The position numbers were made by a program, and so were the translations under genes. Below the pieces are notes generated by a model, which was not told the origin of the DNA, did no database searches, and worked only from the letters and a program-made list of their open reading frames with translations. 62,271 nucleotides of DNA, from positions 1 to 62,271 of IMG/VR virus record IMGVR_UViG_3300050135_000024; one strand, written 5' to 3'. The stretch is from a virus. Shown here in pieces: positions 1-7,183 of this stretch; the first letter of the stretch is position 1; every line of letters starts with the position of its first letter.

Positions 1-47
1 CCCCACCCCCGTTCGCTCCGGTGTAGTCCATCATAATTTCGTCCCCA

Positions 48-65
48 CCCCCCCCCCCCCCCCCC
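48..65. repeat. C18 homopolymer
   Basis: An uninterrupted run of 18 C lies about 55 bases upstream of the capsid gene and follows a shorter C-rich stretch at the window start. I see no gene in positions 1-119. It may be an assembly or sequencing artefact at a contig edge, or a genuine slippage-prone tract in the capsid leader. Confidence 0.8.
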
Positions 66-119
66 TTACGGCCCACGAGGCGCCGGTCAAGCCTCGGACC
101 TACTCCAAACGGAGGACCC

Positions 120-1430
120 ATGATGACGACGTTCTCACCCGAGCAGCAGGCGGAGGTGGACCGGATCGTCGGCGAGCGCCTGGCGCGCGACCGGCAGACC
201 CGCGTTACACATGAGCCGCGCACCTACGGCCTTCACTCGCCGCACTCGTTCTACGGCGACTGCGCCGTGCGCCGGTATGAGGATCTGCTCGGGCACCGGG
301 CGGCTGTCGAACGGCTGGCGCGCTACAGCCGCGAGCTGGGGCATGAGATCGACCAGCGCTCCCGTGAGGGTGTGCGGGCCGAGCGGATACTCCGTGCGCG
401 GGAACGCGTGGGCGATGAAGGCGAGCACCGGGCCCGCACGAGCAAACTGCTTGCGGAGCTACGCGGGTTCGGCACCGATGGCGGCATCAGCGCGGCGGCG
501 GCCGGCGAAGCGGCGTCGTTCGTCTCGCCGGCAGTGCTGCTCGCCGAGTGGGCGCCGTTCCGCGGGGCGCAGCGAGTGTTCGCCGACGCATGCCGGTCTC
601 TGCCGCTCCCGGCGTTCGGTATGAAACTGTACGTGCCCTACGTCAGCGGCACGGATGCGGTGGGCGAACAGCCCGAGGGTGGCGCGGTGGCGGAAACCGA
701 GCCGACGACAGCACTCGAAGCCTCGCCGACGGTCGGCACCGTCACCGGGCAGATCACGACGAGCATGCAGCTACACGATCGCGGCGGAAGCGGCGGCGGC
801 AGCCTCGACGCGATCCTCGGCGGCCAGCTGCACGAGCAACTCGACGAAGCGGTCGACAAGTACGCCCTCAACCAGGCGATCAAAAACGGCACGACGATCG
901 CTGGCAACTCGGGCGCCTACTCGAATGAAAAGTTCCTGCAAGACCTAGCGACAGCACGCAAGGAAATCGCCGACGTCTCGGGCACCCGCCTGCGTGCCAC
1001 GCATGTGTTCTCGTCAACGGACTTCTACGGCTTCTACACCAGGCAGTTCGACAAAAACGAACGCCCGTTCATGACGCCGCACTTCGTGCCGAGCTTCCCG
1101 GTGTCCACTGGCGCCGATGACTTCGACGTAGGGGACGCGCCCGCATGGTCGCGCTTCCTAGGCACGGTGATGCCCGGAGGCGTCGTCTGGATGGCTGACG
1201 ACTCGATTCCCAATGTGGGAACCACGACCGGCATTCAGATCCTCGTGTCGGCGCCCGCGACAGCGATCATCCTGTTCAAGGACGATCCCGTGTTGACCAC
1301 GTTCGTGGAAACGAAAGCCGACACACTGCGAGTGATCTTGAACCTGCGGTGCTACGTGGGCGTGGCCACGAGGCATTCAGCGGGGACAAGCATCGTGAGC
1401 GGAGCCGCGTACACTTCGCTGCTCCACTAG
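120..1430 (+). CDS. HK97-fold major capsid protein
   Basis: 436 residues, read as the major capsid protein. Residues 1-115 are charged and helix-rich, like the delta/scaffold domain of HK97-type capsid proteins. Residues from about 120 onward begin with an Ala/Gly-rich linker (GISAAAAGEAASF) and then a beta-rich shell domain ending in a conserved-looking segment with NLRCYVGVATRH. A strong GGAGG lies 5 bases before ATGATG. It precedes the sugar-modification genes and, farther on, the head-tail connector. I recognise the fold type from organisation and composition rather than from an exact family; cleavage of the N-terminal domain is inferred, and no protease gene is visible in the window upstream. 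Confidence 0.8.
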   Translation: MMTTFSPEQQAEVDRIVGERLARDRQTRVTHEPRTYGLHSPHSFYGDCAVRRYEDLLGHRAAVERLARYSRELGHEIDQRSREGVRAERILRARERVGDEGEHRARTSKLLAELRGFGTDGGISAAAAGEAASFVSPAVLLAEWAPFRGAQRVFADACRSLPLPAFGMKLYVPYVSGTDAVGEQPEGGAVAETEPTTALEASPTVGTVTGQITTSMQLHDRGGSGGGSLDAILGGQLHEQLDEAVDKYALNQAIKNGTTIAGNSGAYSNEKFLQDLATARKEIADVSGTRLRATHVFSSTDFYGFYTRQFDKNERPFMTPHFVPSFPVSTGADDFDVGDAPAWSRFLGTVMPGGVVWMADDSIPNVGTTTGIQILVSAPATAIILFKDDPVLTTFVETKADTLRVILNLRCYVGVATRHSAGTSIVSGAAYTSLLH

Positions 1431-1436
1431 AATTCG

Positions 1437-1664
1437 ATGGCGAGCGACGGAAAAGAGCGGCCCCCTCAGACGGGGCAAATCCCGGAGGATGGCGATCCGG
1501 GCTCGGGCAACAGGCCGCAAGGCGCTGCACGCACGCTGGGACGCGAGGCGACAAGGCGTCCGGGTAGCTCAACCAGCCCAAACCGCCACCGGATGCTCCG
1601 CCGGTTCGTCACGCGCGGCGGCGAGCTGGTGGAGATCGAGTCCGTAGTCAGGGAGACGCGGTGA
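1437..1664 (+). CDS. small basic hypothetical protein
   Basis: 75 residues, Pro/Gly/Arg-rich for the first 50 residues and then a short segment with RRFVTRGGELVEIES. It starts 7 bases after the capsid stop, in the same transcript. No family recognised. The disordered N-terminus and position suggest a small virion or head-completion-associated protein, but that is inference. Confidence 0.5.
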   Translation: MASDGKERPPQTGQIPEDGDPGSGNRPQGAARTLGREATRRPGSSTSPNRHRMLRRFVTRGGELVEIESVVRETR

Positions 1665-1700
1665 GCGTCATCGTGATAGGTTCCCCTTCATACGGCGTGC

Positions 1701-1868
1701 TCAGGTCGGGCAAGGCGGGGCATGGCACGGTCGGGTGTGGTCGGGTCCGGTGCGGTGTGGCATGGTGTGGTCGGATTGGGCTCGGTGCGCTTCGGCGCGG
1801 TTGGGCAAGCTGAGGCATGGCGAGGCTGGCCGTGGCGAGGGTCTGAGGCGCGGTATGGCAAGGTTCGG
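1701..1868 (+). repeat. degenerate pentanucleotide tract, 33 units of YNNGG
   Basis: From 1701 to 1840 the sequence reads as 28 consecutive 5-mers, nearly all of form Y-N-N-G-G (tcagg tcggg caagg cgggg). After a 3-base slip the pattern resumes for five more units at 1844-1868. Position 1 is T/C and positions 4-5 are GG, while positions 2-3 vary freely. The period is 5, so it is not codon-driven. It sits exactly between the capsid operon end and the first glycosyltransferase-like gene, whose best start follows at 1873. Confidence 0.9.
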
Positions 1869-1872
1869 GCGA

Positions 1873-2385
1873 ATGTCCGAGCCGGTTGTTCTCGCCAGCC
1901 ACTTGCCCGATGAGCCGATCTTCGAGTCGCAGCGCTTCGAGGTCGTGCCGATCCTGTGCGTTGAGCCCGAGGACTATCACGCTGGAGTCGCGCGCTGGTG
2001 GGGCTCGGACCGCACGATCATCAACCTCGAGCATGACCATGAGGTCAGCGACGAGCTGATCCAGACCCTGCTCGACTGCGACTGCGCGTTCGGAACCTGG
2101 GCCTACTGGCTGGGCATCCCGTCGGGTGGCCCGCACTGGGCTCACCGCACAGGCAAACAGCCCCCATGTGGAGGAGTGTGGATCGAGACGGGCGACGAGT
2201 GGGCGGACTTCGGCGGGATCGGGTTCTGCAAGATCGAGCCGAGCGTGCGCGTGCGGCCGTTGCCTGAGCAGACCTGGCAGTTCGTGGACATCGCCGTGTT
2301 CCAAGCAGTCGATGAGCGGGTGCATGTTCATTGGAAAGCCGACCCGGACGGTAACCTCATCGGTGTCGAGCACCTCCACCGATAG
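1873..2385 (+). CDS. glycosyltransferase-like protein
   Basis: 170 residues from the ATG at 1873; an in-frame ATG at 1855 lies inside the pentamer tract. The segment around INLEHDHEVSD resembles the nucleotide-sugar/metal-binding region of GT-A enzymes, and the C-terminus has a paired-His pattern (VHVHW). The same layout (hydrophobic strand, EHD, Cys/Trp-rich centre, HVH end) recurs in the protein at 4808-5338, so the two appear to be diverged paralogues. Substrate unknown. First gene of the sugar-modification island. Confidence 0.55.
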   Translation: MSEPVVLASHLPDEPIFESQRFEVVPILCVEPEDYHAGVARWWGSDRTIINLEHDHEVSDELIQTLLDCDCAFGTWAYWLGIPSGGPHWAHRTGKQPPCGGVWIETGDEWADFGGIGFCKIEPSVRVRPLPEQTWQFVDIAVFQAVDERVHVHWKADPDGNLIGVEHLHR

Positions 2386-2395
2386 GGAGCGCCCG

Positions 2396-2635
2396 TTGGA
2401 TTCGGTGTGGACCGTAGGCGAGGACGTATACGAGCGTCACGATCCCGACTTCATAGCCGCGACATTTGACGATGCGGTCGCGCTCGTCAAGGGCGAGCCG
2501 CACTCTCGTGACGAGTGGACCCTCGTGGCCGATGGCGAAGACTGCTGGCGGCTCTACAACGGACCCGAGCAGGACTTCAAGTACACGATGTGGCACATCC
2601 GGCGCTTCGATGTCGTTCGCGCCCCTCCCGGGTAA
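2396..2635 (+). CDS. hypothetical protein
   Basis: 79 residues starting at a TTG with AGGGAG six bases upstream; GTG 2405 is an alternative. Acidic with several Trp/Tyr residues (CWRLYNGPEQ). It ends two bases before the next gene. No family recognised; the compact alpha/beta pattern could be a small accessory protein of the island. Confidence 0.5.
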   Translation: MDSVWTVGEDVYERHDPDFIAATFDDAVALVKGEPHSRDEWTLVADGEDCWRLYNGPEQDFKYTMWHIRRFDVVRAPPG

Positions 2636-2636
2636 G

Positions 2637-3140
2637 ATGCAAGGAGTGGACTCGACGATCAAGATCGGGCTGGACTCGTCGGACGTGGACGCGCTCATCG
2701 AGAAGCTGGAGCGAGCGACGGAGCTTGCGTCGGGGCTCGCTGACCTGTGGCCATATCTCCGGCCACGCGTGCAGGCGCGCGACTACGCGGCGGAGCCGAT
2801 CACGCATGCCGAGCGCGAGTCCGACCGCAAGTTCTTTGCTGATGCGGCAGCGCCGAAGGGCGCGGTCAACATCAATGTGCCCCCGATGGATGCCGCAGCG
2901 ATTGCACGCGAGTTCGCTGCTCGGCCACCAGATGCCACCGAGGATGGTTTGACCGACGCCGAGCGCGTCATCAGCGAGCACCTCGTCGAGGCGGTCAAGG
3001 CCTTCGGCAAGCTTGATCGCCAGCACCCCAGCGAGCTGCGCGAATTCGTTGACGGCATCCACGCCTGCCAGAACCAGCTCGCATGGCGGATCGTTCAGCG
3101 CCACTACCCGAAGGCGTGGCCGATCAAGCCCGTCGAGTGA
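2637..3140 (+). CDS. hypothetical phage protein with C-terminal helical hairpin
   Basis: 167 residues. Residues 1-60 carry charged helices. Residues 100-165 form two predicted helices around an invariant-looking core HPSELREFVDGIHACQ and end in HYPKAWP. I associate this two-helix motif with small actinophage proteins of unknown role; a remote relation to the Acb2/Tad1 hairpin fold is possible but unproven. The start could be ATG 2637 or GTG 2646. The stop overlaps the next GTG by 4 bases, so translation is coupled. Confidence 0.6.
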   Translation: MQGVDSTIKIGLDSSDVDALIEKLERATELASGLADLWPYLRPRVQARDYAAEPITHAERESDRKFFADAAAPKGAVNINVPPMDAAAIAREFAARPPDATEDGLTDAERVISEHLVEAVKAFGKLDRQHPSELREFVDGIHACQNQLAWRIVQRHYPKAWPIKPVE

Positions 3141-3751
3141 ACCTCGCCGCGTGGTTCCACTGCTGGACACCGGGCGACTGGTCTGAGCCCACGATCGAGT
3201 TCGCCGACGCCTTGCAGGAGTCTGGGTTCGCTGGCCCGGTCTTCCTCGGGCTCATCGGCGACCCGCTCTGGTGCGCATCCGCTCATGGCGTGTTCCCCGA
3301 GGCGCAGGTCGCGGTCGAAGCCGAGACTGGCTTTGAGCAGGTCACGCTCGCCAAGGTCCGCGAGTACGCGCTCGAGCATGACGGGGCGTGCCTTTACGGA
3401 CACACCAAGGGTTCGGCGGACGTGACGGACTTCCGGGCGAAATGGCGCCGGAGCATGACACGGCTGGTCGTCTCGGACTGGCGGATCAACCTCCAGCACC
3501 TCGACCGCTTCGACGCGGTGGGCTGCCACTGGCTCACCCGCGAGGGCTTCCCAGGCTTCGAGCAGGAGTTCCCCGACGGAACACCGTTCTTCGGCGGCAA
3601 CTTCTGGATGGCCCGCTGCGACTACCTGCGCACGCTCCCGGAGCCTTCGACACGGAGCCGGTTCGATGCTGAGCGGTGGATCGGGCTGGGCGAGCCGCGT
3701 GTGCTCAATCTTCTGCCGGGGTGGCCGGCGGCTAGCCTGTTCGTCACGTGA
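3137..3751 (+). CDS. glycosyltransferase-like protein
   Basis: 204 residues from a GTG that overlaps the previous stop (GTGA). The segment GTPFFGGNFWMARCDYLRTL is typical of GT-A-like phage and bacterial proteins that keep an acceptor-site FFGGNFW patch, and YGHTKGS earlier resembles capsule-type transferases. Trp-rich N-terminus. Probably transfers a sugar to a virion or host surface component; donor and acceptor unknown. Confidence 0.6.
   Translation: MNLAAWFHCWTPGDWSEPTIEFADALQESGFAGPVFLGLIGDPLWCASAHGVFPEAQVAVEAETGFEQVTLAKVREYALEHDGACLYGHTKGSADVTDFRAKWRRSMTRLVVSDWRINLQHLDRFDAVGCHWLTREGFPGFEQEFPDGTPFFGGNFWMARCDYLRTLPEPSTRSRFDAERWIGLGEPRVLNLLPGWPAASLFVT
3728..3744 (+). promoter_or_regulatory. 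17-bp repeat with TAGCCT, copy 1
   Basis: GCGGCTAGCCTGTTCGT occurs identically here and at 4321-4337, each time immediately ahead of a GTG start (3748 and 4338). TAGCCT sits 7-10 bases before the start codon, the spacing of a -10 box for a leaderless transcript. The -35 match is weak here. Confidence 0.45.
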
Positions 3752-4305
3752 CCTGTATCGCTGGCATCGAGCACGACGGGAAGGTGTGGATCGGCGGCGA
3801 CTCGGCGGGAAGCAATGGCCGCTCGCTGACGATCCGGGCCGACGAGAAGGTCTGGTCCGACAAGGGCTTCGCGTTCGGCTTCACGAGCAGCTTTCGCATG
3901 GGCCAGCTCTTGCGCTACAAGCTGACGCTCGCGCTGGAGCGCCATGAGGTCCCAGCGGACGACGCGGCAGCCGAGATCAAGTTCATGTCCACGGCGTTCA
4001 TCGATGGCGTGCGCACTGTGCTCAAAGAGGGCGGCTACGCGAAAGCTCTCAATGGCGTCGAGAGTGGCGGCACGTTCCTTGTCGGCTGGCGCGGCAAGCT
4101 CTACCAAGTCGAGGATGACTTCCAGGTCGGGCGCGCGAGCGCTGGCTTTGATGCCGTCGGTTCGGGCGGTGACTGTGCAGTCGGCGCGCTGTACGCGCTG
4201 CGGCAGCTCAAGCAGACCCCGGAAGCTAAGCTGCTCACCGCCCTTGAGGCCGCCCAAGAGCTGACGCCGTATGTGCGCGGGCCGTTCAAGGTCGTATCGG
4301 CGTGA
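3748..4305 (+). CDS. Ntn-hydrolase-like (proteasome/HslV fold) protein
   Basis: 185 residues. The N-terminus MTCIAGIEHDGKVWIGGDSA matches the strand-turn-strand opening of Ntn hydrolases of the proteasome/HslV class, in which the residue after Met (here Thr2) is the nucleophile. Further features are a Lys at about position 33 (ADEKVW), a central GGTFLVGW strand and an AVGSGGDCAVGAL glycine turn near the C-terminus. Phages carry such stand-alone homologues; substrate unknown. It lies inside the sugar island, so it may be a maturation or amidohydrolase activity rather than a protease. Confidence 0.7.
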   Translation: MTCIAGIEHDGKVWIGGDSAGSNGRSLTIRADEKVWSDKGFAFGFTSSFRMGQLLRYKLTLALERHEVPADDAAAEIKFMSTAFIDGVRTVLKEGGYAKALNGVESGGTFLVGWRGKLYQVEDDFQVGRASAGFDAVGSGGDCAVGALYALRQLKQTPEAKLLTALEAAQELTPYVRGPFKVVSA

Positions 4306-4306
4306 C

Positions 4307-4323
4307 GGGCCACGAGACCAGCG
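4307..4323 (+). repeat. 17-bp direct repeat, copy 1 of 2
   Basis: GGGCCACGAGACCAGCG here recurs exactly at 4813-4829. Copy 1 is directly followed by the 17-bp TAGCCT element at 4321-4337. The pair flanks the gene at 4338-4811 and suggests duplication of an upstream regulatory segment. Confidence 0.8.
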
Positions 4324-4337
4324 GCTAGCCTGTTCGT
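4321..4337 (+). promoter_or_regulatory. 17-bp repeat with TAGCCT, copy 2; candidate leaderless promoter
   Basis: Identical to the element at 3728-3744. TAGCCT (4326-4331) is followed after 6 bases by GTG 4338, so transcription about 7 bases past the -10 would start at the codon itself. GTGACG at 4302-4307 gives a four-of-six match to the -35 consensus with an 18-bp spacer. Confidence 0.5.
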
Positions 4338-4811
4338 GTGAGCGACCGTCCGCGCAATGGCGACGAACCGTGGAGGGAGTTGCCACGCGGGCTCAGCGTG
4401 GCGGCGCTGCCCGAGGGCGTTATGGCGTTCGGGCATCAGATGGTCCGAGCGATTGGCCCGGCGGGGGAGCAGCACGAGCTTGTCCAGCAGATCGAGCGTG
4501 AGGCGGTCAAGCACAAAGCCTCCAGGGTCTTTCTGAGCAAGTGCTACTTTCGCGTGTTGCCTCAGACCTACGGCGGCGGTGTCCTCGGCGGCAAGATGTT
4601 GCTCGAACAGCACTACTGCTACGCGACGTTCACCGATATCGCGGTGCCGGTCCACGTCGAACGTCGCAAGGATGCGATCGGCGAGTACGAGGAGCGCTGG
4701 ATGATCGAGCCGCCGGCCGAGACCATCCCTTACCGTGTGCTGGACGACTCGTGGAACGATGACTATTCGGCGCGGACGATTCGGCGCTGGCAAGTGATAA
4801 GTCGCTCGTGA
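4338..4811 (+). CDS. hypothetical protein
   Basis: 157 residues with GTG start directly after the repeated TAGCCT element. Central aromatic/Cys-rich region (CYFRVLPQTYGGGVLGG) and conserved-looking Trp residues near the C-terminus. No recognised family. Embedded among glycosyltransferase-like genes, with its stop overlapping the next GTG by 4 bases. Confidence 0.6.
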   Translation: MSDRPRNGDEPWRELPRGLSVAALPEGVMAFGHQMVRAIGPAGEQHELVQQIEREAVKHKASRVFLSKCYFRVLPQTYGGGVLGGKMLLEQHYCYATFTDIAVPVHVERRKDAIGEYEERWMIEPPAETIPYRVLDDSWNDDYSARTIRRWQVISRS

Positions 4812-5338
4812 GGGGCCACGAGACCAGCGTGGTGATGCCCTACGTTCCGCCGCTTCGCCCCGAGGTGGTGCAGGCACTCGCAGGCTGGGATGTGGCGTTC
4901 GTCGATGTGTCCGGGAGCGACGAGGCGTACTGGCAACTGCTCGCCGACCTGTGGGCCAAGGGCGCCGGATTCCTCATCATCGAGCACGACATTCTCGTCA
5001 GGCCCGACTCCCTCGACGAGCTTGTGGCCTGCCATGAGCCGTGGTGCAGCTTCCAGGTTCCCTATGTCGGCCGGGTCTACGCGGGCCTGTCGTGCGCGAA
5101 GTTCTCGGCCGGCCTGATCGCCCGGTATCCCGACGCGCTTGACCGGATCGCCGAACTTGAAGACGAGAGGCATCCACCTAAGCATTGGTGTCGTCTAGAT
5201 AGTCATCTACAGTCGCACGTGTTGAATCCTGGAGGCGAGACGATGCATGTGCATGGGCCACCGTTGGGGCACCTTCGGGACGACTTGTCGCCCGCGAGCC
5301 CGTGGGCGATCGCGCCAGCGCACGACTGCTGGCGGTAA
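4808..5338 (+). CDS. glycosyltransferase-like protein
   Basis: 176 residues from a GTG overlapping the previous stop. FLIIEHDILVRPDSLDEL matches the strand plus acidic motif of GT-A folds; WCSFQVPYVGRVYAGLSC and the terminal MHVHGPPLGH follow. It shares this layout with the protein at 1873-2385. Predicted to act in the cytoplasm on a nucleotide-sugar; substrate unknown. Confidence 0.6.
   Translation: MRGHETSVVMPYVPPLRPEVVQALAGWDVAFVDVSGSDEAYWQLLADLWAKGAGFLIIEHDILVRPDSLDELVACHEPWCSFQVPYVGRVYAGLSCAKFSAGLIARYPDALDRIAELEDERHPPKHWCRLDSHLQSHVLNPGGETMHVHGPPLGHLRDDLSPASPWAIAPAHDCWR
4813..4829 (+). repeat. 17-bp direct repeat, copy 2 of 2
   Basis: Exact copy of 4307-4323, here just inside the 5' end of the coding region at 4808-5338 and without the TAGCCT element behind it. 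Confidence 0.8.
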
Positions 5339-5359
5339 ACAATCCGAAACGGAGCTGCG

Positions 5360-5653
5360 ATGGGACTACACAAGCGGACGAACAAGGCGGGCAAACTCGA
5401 CGGGCAGGCGCCCGAGGTCGAGTTCGAGAAGGTCTACCGGGACCGGATCACCGGGTTCGAGGGCAAGTGCACGGGGTTCGTGAGCTACATCAGCGGCTGC
5501 GACCAGGTGTTGCTGCACGCCGGGCTCGACAAGGACGGCAAGATGCAGGCAGGCCAGTGGTTTGACGACGATCGGCTGATCGACGTCGAGGCCGAGGAGC
5601 AGGTCGCGAGCAAAGCACGCCGAGGCGCGGACACGCCAGCACCCGTGCGCTAA
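5360..5653 (+). CDS. conserved small phage protein, SH3/KOW-like barrel
   Basis: 97 residues. The core VYRDRITGFEGKCTG, then SYISGCDQVLLHAG and QWFDDDRL, matches a widespread family of 70-100 residue siphovirus proteins with a KOW/SH3-like barrel (D-x-I-T-G-F-x-G, later W-F-D-x-x-R-L). Function not established. In this window it sits among the sugar genes rather than next to tail genes. Confidence 0.7.
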   Translation: MGLHKRTNKAGKLDGQAPEVEFEKVYRDRITGFEGKCTGFVSYISGCDQVLLHAGLDKDGKMQAGQWFDDDRLIDVEAEEQVASKARRGADTPAPVR

Positions 5654-5709
5654 GCGCCGCAGGCGAAGATGGAAGTCCAGCGCGACCCGTCGTGGCCCTG
5701 GCGGCGCCC

Positions 5710-6366
5710 ATGAGCTTCGCCCTGACGGTCACCACCGACGGCCGCGGTGACTATCTGCTCCAGGCCATCGACAGCCTGCGCGTGTCGCTGGACCCGTGGC
5801 CGGAGTGGCGCTGCATGGTCGATGACTCGGGCGACCCGGCCTACGCTGCCATGCTGCGCCGATGCCATAGGGACTTCCTGATCCGCGCCCACACGGGGCG
5901 ACATGGCCTCGCCGCTGCAGTCCGGTCAGCGTGGTTGCTGGCGTTCGCCGGCCGAAGCCGCTACATCTTCCACGCCGAGGACGACTTCATCTACCGCGAG
6001 CCCGTCGACCTCGCAGGCATGGCCCGACTGCTTGACGAGAACCCGCATCTAGCCCAGGTGGTGCTCAAGCGACAGCCGTGGGGCGAGGATGAGATCGCCG
6101 CAGGCGGCCAAATCGAGGTCGCGCCCAGCGAGTACACCGACCGTGAGGGGTTCGTCGAACACCGGCGTCTGTTCAGCCTGAACCCGTCGCTGATCCGCCG
6201 CGAGGCGATCGAGCTGGCCTTGGCCGAGCCCGGCGACGGACTCGAGCGCGGCATCACCGACACGCTGCTCGAGCACGGCTATTCGTTCGCCTACTGGGGT
6301 GCGCGCAAGGACGCCCCGCGGTGCGAGCACATCGGCGTGCGCCGCTCGGAGGGCTATCGATGGTGA
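5710..6366 (+). CDS. GT-A family glycosyltransferase
   Basis: 218 residues from ATG 5710 (GTG 5692 adds six residues). The N-terminus MSFALTVTTDGRGDYLLQAI is a typical GT2-like opening strand with the DGR turn, MVDDSGDP follows as donor-site acidic patch, and FHAEDDFIY supplies the DxD-like metal site (EDDF). SLNPSLIRR and a later GITDTLLEHG match acceptor-side elements. The most clearly recognisable transferase of the island. Overlaps the next gene by 7 bases. Confidence 0.75.
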   Translation: MSFALTVTTDGRGDYLLQAIDSLRVSLDPWPEWRCMVDDSGDPAYAAMLRRCHRDFLIRAHTGRHGLAAAVRSAWLLAFAGRSRYIFHAEDDFIYREPVDLAGMARLLDENPHLAQVVLKRQPWGEDEIAAGGQIEVAPSEYTDREGFVEHRRLFSLNPSLIRREAIELALAEPGDGLERGITDTLLEHGYSFAYWGARKDAPRCEHIGVRRSEGYRW

Positions 6367-6893
6367 CGCTGATCGGCACGGGCTCGCACAGCCGCGACAT
6401 ACAGGCGATCGCCGCCCGACGTGGCCAGCAGCTACGGGTAGTCGAGGGCGACGACTTCGACGCCTACTGCGGCGATCTGATCCTGGTCGGCATCAATGAT
6501 CCGCGCACGCGCCGACTGGTAGCGCAGCGCTGGGGCGGCTGGGCGATGCCGCTGATCGACCCGAGCGCCATCTGCGGCGCCGGCGTGGGCATCGACTTCG
6601 GCTGCGTGATCGCCCCGAACGCCATCCTGCTCACAGGCGTGACCCTCGGCGCGCACGTCCACATCAACTACGCGTCTGCGCTCACCCGCTGCACGGTCGG
6701 GGCGTTCACGACGATCGCCCCAGGCGTCACGATTTGCGGCGACGTCCAGATCGGCGAGGCCGTGTTCATCGGCGCGGGCGCCACGATCTGCAACCTGCTG
6801 AAGATCGGCGACGGGGCAACGATCGCCGCCGGCGCCGTGGTGATCCATGACGTGCCCGCGGGCGAGACAGTGAGAGGAGTGCCAGCGGCATGA
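6360..6893 (+). CDS. sugar O-acyltransferase, PglD/NeuD-type left-handed beta-helix
   Basis: 177 residues. Residues 1-60 form a small alpha/beta nucleotide-sugar-binding lobe (LIGTGSHSRDIQAIA is the PglD-like GxGxHxR start). Residues 70-177 contain imperfect hexapeptide repeats of a left-handed beta-helix (VGIDFGCVIAPNAI, TIAPGVTICG, GATIAAGAVVI) and end in VRGVPAA, the standard tail of the family. Likely acetylates an amino or hydroxyl group of a nucleotide-sugar used by the neighbouring transferases. Confidence 0.85.
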   Translation: MVTLIGTGSHSRDIQAIAARRGQQLRVVEGDDFDAYCGDLILVGINDPRTRRLVAQRWGGWAMPLIDPSAICGAGVGIDFGCVIAPNAILLTGVTLGAHVHINYASALTRCTVGAFTTIAPGVTICGDVQIGEAVFIGAGATICNLLKIGDGATIAAGAVVIHDVPAGETVRGVPAA

Positions 6894-7183
6894 TCGGCTA
6901 CGACATCGACGGCGTTGTCACGGCGGGCGTTGTCCCGGGGCCGGGATCGGTCGTGATCTCTGGCCGCACCTTCGCCGAGTACGACGACATCTGCCGGGAG
7001 CTTGCCCAGCGCCTGCCGGTCTACATTCGCGGCGTCGGCGCGTTCGGCGACGAGGAGGCGGCCGGGCGCTTCAAGGCCATGATGATCCGCCATCTCGGGG
7101 TGACGCGCTTCCACGAGGACAGCCCGCCGCAGGTGGAGATCATCCGGGCCGCGTGCCCCGACGTGGAAATCGTGACGCCGTGA
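6890..7183 (+). CDS. small HAD-like phosphatase
   Basis: 97 residues beginning GYDIDGVVTAG, the HAD motif I DxDG(V/T). SGRT at about 25-28 gives motif II Ser/Thr, FKAMMI supplies motif III Lys, and FHEDSPPQVEII gives motif IV ED. It is short and capless. Probably removes a phosphate from a sugar or nucleotide-sugar intermediate. ATGA overlap with the acyltransferase and GTGA overlap with the methyltransferase indicate coupled expression. Confidence 0.75.
   Translation: MIGYDIDGVVTAGVVPGPGSVVISGRTFAEYDDICRELAQRLPVYIRGVGAFGDEEAAGRFKAMMIRHLGVTRFHEDSPPQVEIIRAACPDVEIVTP

Noticed and set aside
1661-1813. GTG-initiated 50-codon frame through the pentamer tract
   Set aside because: Its sequence is dictated by the YNNGG pattern, with no coding signal. 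Stop-free frames are expected in such a tract.
1648-2379. 243-residue minus-strand frame
   Set aside because: Antisense to the glycosyltransferase-like gene and the repeat; Pro/His-rich translation comes from the repeat complement.
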